This document shows positions 56,631 through 64,000 of a stretch of DNA of 64,000 bases, one piece after another (the stretch's first letter is position 1; each line of letters begins with the position of its first letter). The DNA is taken from contig JAWKNZ010000007.1 of NCBI GenBank assembly GCA_041391425.1, positions 1 through 64,000 of the forward strand, in the 5' to 3' direction. Below the pieces are notes generated by a model. That model was given only the letters and a program-made list of their open reading frames with translations. It ran no database searches and was not told the origin of the DNA. Position numbers and translations under genes: made by a program. This stretch comes from JAWKNZ01 sp041391425 (GTDB lineage: Bacteria > Bdellovibrionota_B > Oligoflexia > Oligoflexales > JAWKNZ01).

Positions 56631-56815
56631 CTAGGGCGTGTTGACGTTTCATTTTCGTAGCGAGAGACAAATACTTGAAAGTCGCAGCTAGGAAGGGTTT
56701 CAAAAATTACCGGAGGTGTACTAGATGTACATTGAGGATAATTTTTGAAACCATGACAACGTTGTGACTCAAGGGTTTGGCTCGTAGTAGGAAATGAAAC
56801 GTCAACACTCCCTAG
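56631..56815. repeat. Palindromic repeat family 1, copy 4
   Basis: 185-bp near-perfect palindrome, CTAG at both ends, apex TGTAC-TAGAT-GTACA at 56717-56731, exactly in the centre. It fills the space between two convergent genes and ends 5 bp before the maeB stop, so it may serve as a bidirectional terminator. Confidence 0.88.
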
Positions 56816-56820
56816 ACAAA

Positions 56821-59087
56821 TCAAGAAATAATCTGATGGGCTGAAACGTACACCATATTGACAATTTCCGAAACTGAAGCTCCTCTTTGTACAATATTTG
56901 CAGGTTTATTAACTCCAACAAGTATTGGGCCTGTTGGAGTAGCGGAAGCTATCTTAGTCAACAGCTTATAACCAATATTCGCCGATGCTAGATCTGGAAA
57001 AATCAAAACATTAGCATCTCCAGTTAAGCTACAAAACGGAGCTTCCTCCTGCCTTAGCTCACTATCCAATGCAATATCTACTTGCATTTCACCGTCAACT
57101 TCAAGATGAGGAGCTTTTACTCGCAATATACCGACAGCCTTCTTCACCTTAAGAGCCATCGGATGAGTCGACGAACCAAAACTAGAATAGTTAAGTAACG
57201 CAACCCTAACTGGAGTATTAACGTATTTACTGGCAGTCTCTGCAGTAGATATAGCAATTTCTGCTAACTGCTCTGCCGAAGGATCAATATTAATAGTACA
57301 ATCTGAAAAGAAAAAAATTTTCGATTCATGAACAATCATATAAACACCAGCAAGTGTCTGATTACTGGCAACACCTACTGCTTCTAAGATAGGCTTTACA
57401 GCACGTGTATAAGGACGATTAAAACCCCCAACTAAAGCATCAACATATCCTGATGCTAACATCATTGCACCAAAATAATAATGATCAGACATGAGCTGCC
57501 AACTCAAACTTTTTGAAACACCACTGCGCTGTTTTCTGACAAAAAACCATTGGCAAATTCACTCCTTCTTTCATCCGCCACAGGGTTAACAAATTGCAAA
57601 GAACGGCTAAGAGAAGAAATTCCAACCTTTGAGGCATTTTCTTCAATCTCATCCCTGCTTCCAAGTAAAACAAGCCTAATATCACCTTCTTCCGCAATAA
57701 GCTGTGCTTGCTTTTAATACTCTAGTCTTATATCCACTAGGCATGACGATAGTCGGAATCTTCTTATTCTTTAAAGAAGCAATCCTGATATCTTTTCTTA
57801 AACGGCGGATAATTTTCTTTGTCGGGCCAAAATCATTTCGATCTGTTCACGATATTCATCCATATCAATTGATATTCTCGCCACACCACTTTTTATGGCT
57901 GCCTCAGCTACCGCAGGAGCTACCATCATAAGAACTCTTGGATCAACAGGCTTTGGAATCAAATAATCTTTGCCAAACGAATAGGTCTTACTCTCTTTAT
58001 ACACTTCCATGACTTCTTCGGGAACATCCTCCTTAGCAAGAGAGGCTATTGCTTTCACTGCAGCATGCTTCATCTCTTCATTGATCGTTTTTGCACGCAC
58101 GTCCAAAGCACCACGAAATATATAAGGAAAGCCGAGAACATTGTTAACCTGATTTGGATAGTCAGATCTACCAGTTGCAATAATGGCATCTGGGCGAACT
58201 TTCTTTGCCAATTCTGGAGAAATTTCTGGATCCGGATTCGCAAGAGCAAATATTATGGGATTTTCAGCCATACTTTCTAGCATTTCAGCAGTTAGAACTC
58301 CGGGTCCAGATACTCCGACAAAAGCATCAGCTTTTACTATAACTTCCGCTAATGTTCTTTTAGGCGTTTCGAATGCAAATTGCTCCTTATACGGATTTAA
58401 ATCATTACGTCCGGAATATATAACTCCTTTACTATCACACAGAGTCAAATTCTGTCTTTTAACGCCCAAAGAAAGGAATAATTTTGCACATGCAATAGCA
58501 GCAGCACCAGCACCACTAAAAACTACCTTTACTAATCCGATATCTCTTTTGGTTAGATCTAAAGCATTTATAAATGCAGCCGCAGCAATAATAGCCGTAC
58601 CATGTTGGTCATCATGAAAAACAGGAATACTTAGTTCTTTTCTTAAAGTCTCCTCTATATAAAAACATTCGGGAGCTCTAATATCCTCAAGGTTGATACC
58701 CCCAAATGTGGGCTCTAGTGCCTTAACCGCAGCAATAAAACTATCAGAATCCGGACAATTCAATTCAATGTCGAAGACGTCAATATTAGCAAATTTTTTA
58801 AAAAGCATCGCTTTACCTTCCATAACTGGTTTCGATGCCCACGGCCCTAAATTGCCTAATCCTAAAACCGCACTGCCATTGCTAATAACCCCTACTAAAT
58901 TTGCTCGATTTGTATAAATAAATGAATTATCCTGAATTTTATCTATCTCTCGGCACGGCCCCGCCACACCTGGCGAATATGCTAAAGACAAATCTTCTTG
59001 TGATTCAAGAGGTTTAGTATTGCGAATCTCTATTTTGCCACTTGGCTTCTTTGCATGATAATCCAAAGCAAGCTTTTCATAATCCAT
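56821..59087 (-). pseudogene. maeB: NADP-malic enzyme with phosphotransacetylase-like domain, three frameshifts
   Basis: Oxidative decarboxylation of malate to pyruvate, with a C-terminal PTA-like regulatory domain, as in E. coli MaeB (~760 aa). The malic part (57798-59087) is intact: SLAYSPGVAGPC, GLGNLGPWASKPVMEGKAML, NLEDIRAPECF, HDDQHGTA and VVFSGAGAAAIACA. Then the frame breaks at about 57813-57816, 57703-57712 and 57510-57514 (each one base lost), linking through KIIRRLRKDIRIAS, AEEGDIRLVLLG and FQKSLSWQLMSDH to the PTA domain (56821-57507). GAGG precedes the ATG. The malic domain alone could be functional. Confidence 0.88.
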
Positions 59088-59099
59088 TTTGTCATCCTC

Positions 59100-60617
59100 T
59101 TAGAAAAGTTTTAATATAGCGCTTACCTGCTTATCTTGCTGACGCCTCAACTCATCTATGCTTGGTTGTTTTTTCCCAGATATTCCATTTTGAATAATCG
59201 CGAAAGCCAAAAGTCCGTGTATAGGATGATTTACATAACCAGCCAAAGAAGATACCGAAATCGGCTCCTGTAACGTTCCAGTTTTAGCGCGGATTTTTCC
59301 GATTAGATCTTTATAGGATTTATCTAAAAATCTTTTCTTGAGGGTCCCTGTCAATCCAGATGCCGGTAAGCTGCTTAAAAACTCTGGAAACACATCCATC
59401 CTCTCAGCCATATATTTCAACAATTGACACAACTGATCAGCATTAAATCTATTCTTTATGCTCAGGCCAGAGCCGTTTTGTAAAACAAACCTAGATTTAA
59501 TTCCCACATCATTACGCAAAAAAGTTTCAATAACTGAGACCCCATTTTGATATGAGCCTAATTGCTTCTTTGCATGCGACTGCGATTTAAGTGGGAAAAA
59601 CTCAGCACCCATCCTCTTAACTAAGACATCAGCGATATAGTTATTCGAATACTGATTCAGCCCTTCAATAATACGAGATAATGGGTAAGAATTCAGTTCA
59701 TAAACAAGTTCATCATTTTTTTTCCGAAGACCAGAACGAACATTACCTTTAATTGTAATATTCTCGGCCTTAAGAAAGGCGCGAACATACTCTCCTGATG
59801 TTAGGACATGATCGTTTACAGAGCGATAAATTTTTTGCAGGCCATCTCCCTGAGAAACACGGCCACTAGCTACTAGCTTTTGGGCACCATTATGTAAAGA
59901 CATACGTGCAATTTTAACCCCCTGATTTGTTTCCCTACTTGAGGTAGAGGTTTTATTTACAATGTCAACTCCATCCAGCATATAAGGATCAAGGCTAATT
60001 ATAGCCTTCTCTCCCACCTGCGTAGAGGGAGCTAACGCTATAGCCAGTGTATTAAAATTTACCCCAAATGCAGAGACTGGCGCATCATATGCATGCGTCG
60101 AACTCGCTATCCCTTCTTTTCGCGAATTATCTCGCGTCACACCATCAAACAAACTATTATCGATAATTAGATCACCTTTAATTTCTCTAATACCCATATG
60201 CTTTAAATCAGCAGAAAACTGCCACAACAATTCTGAAACTAGATACGGATCACCATCTCCAACAGCCACCAAGTCTCCTTTGATAACCCCATTCTCCATT
60301 GAGCCTCGCCTATAAAAACGCGTTGTAAACGTTTTTGTTGGGCCAAATTTTACCAACGCCGCTGCCGATGTAATTAATTTTGAGACTGAAGCCGGAACTT
60401 GTAATTTATCTGCATTAAGTTGGAATAGGGGAGTGCCATCTGAAATTTTAATAATTTTGACAGATTGTGAAATTAAATGTGATTTTTCTTGCACCAAAGC
60501 TAAAAAAGCTGAGCTTTTACCTCCTGCTTGCTTCGAAACCGCAATCGAACTTTCATATATTGGAAAGCAAAGCATGGAAAACAATAAAAGGAAAAAATAC
60601 AAAAAAGCCTGCTTCAT
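59100..60617 (-). CDS. dacB: D-alanyl-D-alanine carboxypeptidase/endopeptidase (PBP4-type)
   Basis: Periplasmic peptidoglycan hydrolase of the DacB class, about 505 aa. Signal peptide (about 1-26), SxxK motif in VPASVSKLITSAAAL, SxN motif in QYSNNYIADVLV and KTG in IRAKTGTLQEPISV; the large insertion domain between SxxK and SxN is as in PBP4. ATG 60617 is chosen for its TGGAGG upstream; the frame is open to 60668. It lies 12 bp before the maeB start on the same strand. Confidence 0.93.
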   Translation of the reverse strand: MKQAFLYFFLLLFSMLCFPIYESSIAVSKQAGGKSSAFLALVQEKSHLISQSVKIIKISDGTPLFQLNADKLQVPASVSKLITSAAALVKFGPTKTFTTRFYRRGSMENGVIKGDLVAVGDGDPYLVSELLWQFSADLKHMGIREIKGDLIIDNSLFDGVTRDNSRKEGIASSTHAYDAPVSAFGVNFNTLAIALAPSTQVGEKAIISLDPYMLDGVDIVNKTSTSSRETNQGVKIARMSLHNGAQKLVASGRVSQGDGLQKIYRSVNDHVLTSGEYVRAFLKAENITIKGNVRSGLRKKNDELVYELNSYPLSRIIEGLNQYSNNYIADVLVKRMGAEFFPLKSQSHAKKQLGSYQNGVSVIETFLRNDVGIKSRFVLQNGSGLSIKNRFNADQLCQLLKYMAERMDVFPEFLSSLPASGLTGTLKKRFLDKSYKDLIGKIRAKTGTLQEPISVSSLAGYVNHPIHGLLAFAIIQNGISGKKQPSIDELRRQQDKQVSAILKLF

Positions 60618-61002
60618 ATTCTTAGCCTCCAGAGCTGATAAAGAAGCCATCAATCTACGGAATATCAAAATTTAAAGAAAACAAGTATTGGAGCTATATG
60701 CCCATAATGAAATACTTTTTTCTAAAATAACCCACTAGCCGTATACATTCAGGAGCTTCTAAATGAATTTTAAAAATAATTTACGAATTTCATTACTTAA
60801 GATGGTATCAGGTATCTAGTAATTTGGAATTACTTAATTATCAGACACTGAAGTCAGCCTCAAATCAATCGTAATGATTTATTTTTAATCACTTCATCCA
60901 TGAAAACGAGATTCCTCAATGAGTCGATGACATCATTACAAACGCTTGATATTGTCCCTAGGCCAAAAGAGTAATTTTGCAATAATTCAAAGTGAGGCAA
61001 AA
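60618..61002. other. Divergent intergenic region between dacB and trxB
   Basis: About 385 bp. It should carry promoters for dacB (minus) and trxB (plus). I see no repeat copy or RNA gene. GTGAGG at 60992-60997 is the trxB ribosome-binding site. Confidence 0.35.
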
Positions 61003-61923
61003 ATGAACGATGTGACAATTATAGGCACCGGGCCAGCCGGACTTACTGCTGCAATCTATGCCGCTAGAGCTGGGCATAATCCTGTAATTTATGCTGGATT
61101 ACAACATGGCGGTCAGCTCACAACCACTACTGATGTCGAAAACTTCCCAGGATTTAGAGAAGGAATCATGGGACCAAAATTAATGGAAGACATGACAGCA
61201 CAAGCCGAAAGGGTAGGGGCCACAGTCGAGTATGAGGAAATCACAAAAGTAGATTTTTCATCACAACCATTAAAACTATGGGCTGGTGATAAAGAAATTC
61301 TGTCAAAAACTGTAATCATTTGCACAGGAGCGACAGCAAAATACACAGGACACCCTAAAGAACAAAGCCTGATGGGAAAAGGTATCTCGGCTTGTGCTAC
61401 CTGTGACGGATTCTTCTATAAAAACAAACCAGTACTAGTCATCGGTGGAGGAGACTCTGCCATGGAAGAGGCTATATATTTAGCTAACCTTTGTGAAAAA
61501 GTAACATTGATCCATCGACGTGAGGTATTTAAAGCATCAAATATCATGTTAGAAAGGGCTAAAAAGCACCCAAAAATAGAGTTTCTAGTCCCATATGTTC
61601 TCGACGATATATTATCCAATGATATGGGTGTCACTGGGGCAGTAGTAAAAAACCCGGAAACAAATGAAAGCAAAGAGCTTAATGTAGATGGTATTTTTGT
61701 TGCAATAGGACATAAACCAAATTCAGAAGTATTTCTACCTTATGTAAAGACAGATAAGGCTGGATATATCGAAACTACTAAGTTCACAGAAACCGGTATC
61801 CCTGGCGTATATGCAGCCGGGGATATTGCTGACCCCCATTTTAAACAAGCTATCACAGCTGCCGGTATGGGTTGTCAGGCTGCTCTTTTAGCCTCGAAAT
61901 TTATTGAACAGATGGAGTCTTAA
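61003..61923 (+). CDS. trxB: Thioredoxin reductase
   Basis: NADPH-dependent flavoenzyme reducing thioredoxin. About 306 aa. FAD motif VTIIGTGPAGLTAAIYAARAG, redox motif CATC in SACATCDGFFY, NADPH motif VIGGGDSAMEEAIYL and C-terminal GVYAAGDIADPHFKQAITAAG. Length is normal. The start at 61003 matches the family and has GTGAGG upstream. First gene of a three-gene plus-strand operon with mrp (6 bp) and the DUF971 gene. Confidence 0.96.
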   Translation: MNDVTIIGTGPAGLTAAIYAARAGHNPVIYAGLQHGGQLTTTTDVENFPGFREGIMGPKLMEDMTAQAERVGATVEYEEITKVDFSSQPLKLWAGDKEILSKTVIICTGATAKYTGHPKEQSLMGKGISACATCDGFFYKNKPVLVIGGGDSAMEEAIYLANLCEKVTLIHRREVFKASNIMLERAKKHPKIEFLVPYVLDDILSNDMGVTGAVVKNPETNESKELNVDGIFVAIGHKPNSEVFLPYVKTDKAGYIETTKFTETGIPGVYAAGDIADPHFKQAITAAGMGCQAALLASKFIEQMES

Positions 61924-61929
61924 ATTATT

Positions 61930-63078
61930 ATGGGAATTATAGCTAGACTTACGGGTAAAGACAAAACTCAATCTTCTAAAAAAATATTAGAACTAACTCC
62001 AGAACTTATTAAAGAAGCTCTCACTGGAATTATAGATCCGGACCTACACGAAAACATAGTTTCTTTAGGCTTTGTTAGGGACATCGTAATCAAGGATAGC
62101 AACGTATCACTCTCAATTAATCTCACAACCCCGGCGTGCCCCGTAAAAGAACACTTTAAAAAGCAAGCCGAAGAAGCCCTAGCAAAAATACCTGGAATCG
62201 GTGACATTCAAATCACCATGACCGCAGTTTCACCTACTGCTCCTAAGTATGAAAACGGTGAAGTTTCTTCATTAGGTAGAGTGAAAAATATTTTAGCTGT
62301 TGCTTCTGGTAAAGGTGGAGTCGGCAAATCAACAACATCAATCCATCTTGCCAAAGCTCTTGCTTTATCAGGAGCAAAAGTTGGCTTAATGGACGCCGAT
62401 GTTTATGGCCCTTCAATACCCCATGCTACTGGAGTCGGCACACCAACAGAAATGAATGGAAAACTACTCATACCACCTAGCAAAGATGGTATAAAAATGG
62501 TTTCCATCTCGATGTTTGCATCAGCCGACGGAGCACAAATATTACGAGGCCCTATGGCGGGGAACGTTGTTAAACAATTTTTAACCCAAGTAGACTGGGG
62601 AGAACTCGATTATCTTATAATAGACTACCCACCAGGGACCGGCGATATCCAACTGACAATTTCTCAAACAGCACCAATTACAGCAGGTGTTATTGTTACG
62701 ACACCGCAGGAAATGGCATTAATCGATGTAAGAAAAGCTATTTCAATGTTCAATACCATGAAAGTTCCGGTATTAGGAATCATTGAAAATATGAGCTATT
62801 TTATCTGTGATGGTTGTGACAAAAAGCATTATCTATTCAACCATGGCGGAGGCCACAAAATAGCTAATGAATTTGGTTTACCATTTCTTGGTGAAATTCC
62901 TTTAGAGCCAATTATTGGAAACGAGAGTGAAAAACAAAGGACCGTTTTCGAAAAAAACAGCTCATCAGCCATATCGAAAGCAATCCAAGATATTTCAGAT
63001 AATGCCGTAAGAGCGTTATCAGTGTTGCAAAACAAAAAAATATCTGGATTAGAATCATTCCATCTAACTTGGAAATAG
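61930..63078 (+). CDS. mrp: Mrp/ApbC-type Fe-S carrier P-loop ATPase
   Basis: A 382-aa Fe-S cluster carrier or assembly scaffold. The N-terminal MIP18/DUF59 domain (about 20-105; ALTGIIDPDLHENIVSLGFV, TTPACPVKEHF) is followed by an Mrp ATPase with deviant Walker A VASGKGGVGKSTTSIHLAKA, DADVYGPSIPH, DYPPGTGD and C-terminal Cys pair in FICDGCDKKHYLF that binds the cluster. Translation probably coupled to trxB and to DUF971 downstream (1 bp gap). Confidence 0.95.
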   Translation: MGIIARLTGKDKTQSSKKILELTPELIKEALTGIIDPDLHENIVSLGFVRDIVIKDSNVSLSINLTTPACPVKEHFKKQAEEALAKIPGIGDIQITMTAVSPTAPKYENGEVSSLGRVKNILAVASGKGGVGKSTTSIHLAKALALSGAKVGLMDADVYGPSIPHATGVGTPTEMNGKLLIPPSKDGIKMVSISMFASADGAQILRGPMAGNVVKQFLTQVDWGELDYLIIDYPPGTGDIQLTISQTAPITAGVIVTTPQEMALIDVRKAISMFNTMKVPVLGIIENMSYFICDGCDKKHYLFNHGGGHKIANEFGLPFLGEIPLEPIIGNESEKQRTVFEKNSSSAISKAIQDISDNAVRALSVLQNKKISGLESFHLTWK

Positions 63079-63079
63079 A

Positions 63080-63421
63080 ATGAAAACGCCAATTCCAAAA
63101 ATAGGATCATCAAAGATGAAAGAATATATCGGTATAAAAGAAATTTGGCAGGTGGATAATAAAACCTTAGGTATAACATGGACCGACGACAAAGAATGTA
63201 AATATGACGTCGCTATGCTAAGAAAAAAATGTCCATGTGCAGCCTGCATAGACGAAATGACAGGAAAGCCTCTACTAGATCCAAACACAGTCCCAAGTGA
63301 TGTGAAACCAACGACAATAGACTCTGTCGGTCGTTACGGAATGGCCATTAAGTTTAGCGACGGGCATAGCACAGGTATCTATAGCTATGACCTAATGCGT
63401 AGACTAATAGAGAATACATAA
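63080..63421 (+). CDS. DUF971 family protein
   Basis: A 113-aa protein. TLGITWTDDKECKYDVAMLR followed by CPCAACIDEMTG matches DUF971 (the gamma-butyrobetaine hydroxylase N-terminal-type domain), whose Cys cluster binds zinc or iron. DUF971 is often found beside mrp/apbC, as here, suggesting a link to Fe-S metabolism; the exact role is unknown. Confidence 0.88.
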   Translation: MKTPIPKIGSSKMKEYIGIKEIWQVDNKTLGITWTDDKECKYDVAMLRKKCPCAACIDEMTGKPLLDPNTVPSDVKPTTIDSVGRYGMAIKFSDGHSTGIYSYDLMRRLIENT

Positions 63422-63545
63422 ATATATCCTTATTTATATAATAGTTTACTCTTGTTACTGATCATACTCACTGGGAAAGTTCAACTCTGGAAGTCACGAC
63501 GGTATTTTTGGTTATATAACTTCTAGCGATATTTTATCCCTATAA

Positions 63546-63664
63546 TTAACTATTCAGCGTATCTTTTCCCTTTAATATGTCGCTTGATACATCGTCATCC
63601 TCATATGGATGACGGGCAGTCAAGGCTTTGAATCGATCAGATAAAAAATACGCTGAATAGTTAC
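63546..63664. mobile_element. 119-bp MITE (IS66-like ends), copy 2
   Basis: Inverted relative to copy 1; arms TAACTATTCAGCGTAT / ATACGCTGAATAGTTA with the same internal hairpin CGTCATCC-TCATAT-GGATGACG. The first base at the left end is T instead of G and the flanks (CCCTATAA and CAAAATAA) do not match, so the 8-bp duplication is lost. It lies between convergent DUF971 and murB. Confidence 0.82.
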
Positions 63665-63677
63665 CAAAATAAATCAT

Positions 63678-64000
63678 TTACGCCTGTTTAAATTTCTCTT
63701 TGAGAGGCTTCAAGCGTTCATACTTAGGTGCAAAGGTCCTTTTTTCATGAACAAGCTTATCTAAATCTGCTGGCAGCTTGCCTAGAATTTCCATTTCATA
63801 TTCCAGCCAAACACCAAACTCTTCCCAGACCTTTTGTCGCATCATAAAGCTAAGCTGTAAAATATCACGGCTAGAGGCAGACTGATTGTAGATAAAATTA
63901 CTATGATATAGGCTAACAATAGCATTACCGACCTTTAACTCTTTAGCACCGGCATGCTCTAACAACATCCCACTTGGCACACCCACTGAGTAATCATTCT
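63678..64000 (-). CDS. murB: UDP-N-acetylenolpyruvoylglucosamine reductase, C-terminal part
   Basis: Partial, 5' end beyond the window; the frame is open to the edge. PSGMLLEHAGAKELKVGNAI then SLYHSNFIYNQSASSRDILQ and VWEEFGVWLEYEMEILG match the MurB C-terminal domain (substrate-binding). It reduces UDP-GlcNAc-enolpyruvate to UDP-MurNAc in peptidoglycan synthesis. The basic tail KYERLKPLKEKFKQA ends it. An internal GTG at 63986 is not a start. Confidence 0.85.
   Translation of the reverse strand, partial: NDYSVGVPSGMLLEHAGAKELKVGNAIVSLYHSNFIYNQSASSRDILQLSFMMRQKVWEEFGVWLEYEMEILGKLPADLDKLVHEKRTFAPKYERLKPLKEKFKQA

Noticed and set aside
57704..57931. 75-aa plus-strand ORF over maeB
   Set aside because: It is antisense to the malic/PTA linker, which is explained by the frameshifted maeB.
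1..64000. tRNA or rRNA genes
   Set aside because: I found no cloverleaf with a TTCGANNC T-loop and no rRNA signature in the intergenic regions; TTCGAATCC in family 2 repeats is not in a tRNA context.

Overview
The window is a low-GC stretch (by eye roughly 35-40% GC) of a Gram-negative, didermic bacterial chromosome. Lipoproteins, beta-barrel candidates ending in Phe, a PilMNOPQ type IV pilus operon, a carboxynorspermidine synthase/decarboxylase pair, TPR-fused receivers and a membrane-anchored FliG-like protein together suggest a delta-proteobacteria-like lineage such as Bdellovibrionota/Oligoflexia. That placement is inference from gene content, not from a marker-gene tree. No tRNA, rRNA, CRISPR array, phage module or full insertion sequence was seen.

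Layout. 1-3 kb: beta-barrel candidate and a DegP/HtrA protease. 3-5.5 kb: receiver-TPR protein and a lipoprotein. 5.9-15.7 kb: pgeF/yfiH, then on the minus strand the operon pilM-N-O-P-Q, a TPR protein and aroQ. 16.4-21 kb: a frameshifted cystathionine-beta-synthase-like gene, a cNMP-binding protein and the FliG-like membrane protein. 21-30 kb: DsbA-like protein, L,D-transpeptidase, rluD, a J-like/RodZ-like HTH protein, a MinD/FlhG-type ATPase, a YciB-like membrane protein, a frameshifted VWA lipoprotein and a HEAT-like protein. 31-43.8 kb: fusA (frameshifted), norspermidine genes, a kinase/PP2C pair, pyrE, an MFS-acyltransferase fusion and prfC. 43.8-56.6 kb: a lipoprotein with twelve 24-residue Cys repeats, a DUF962 gene, a class II glutamine amidotransferase, a CcmH-tail-like protein, a nitrobindin-like barrel, lipoproteins, a beta-barrel candidate, a ClC transporter and an FAD oxidase. 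56.8-64 kb: maeB with a phosphotransacetylase domain (frameshifted), dacB, trxB-mrp-DUF971 and the C-terminal end of murB.

Two themes run across the window. First, the intergenic DNA is seeded with short palindromic, MITE-like repeats: four copies of a ~184-bp family with TA ends, five copies of a ~163-bp family (two with exact 6-bp target duplications), two copies of a 119-bp family (one with an exact 8-bp duplication, as made by IS66-type elements), a tandem pair of ~120-bp hairpins and one single 113-bp hairpin. The first, second and tandem families share a small apical TGTAC-N5/6-GTAC hairpin although their ends are unrelated. Second, eight genes, including the normally essential fusA, are broken by about fourteen single-base shifts, nearly all equivalent to loss of one base and many of them in short A/T runs. 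This is either uncorrected sequencing error or real deletion-biased decay.

The least familiar protein-coding material is the twelve-repeat Cys lipoprotein, the FliG-like membrane fusion, the Q/N/Y-rich prion-like tracts flanking the PilQ secretin, and the J-like/HTH fusion lacking an HPD motif.
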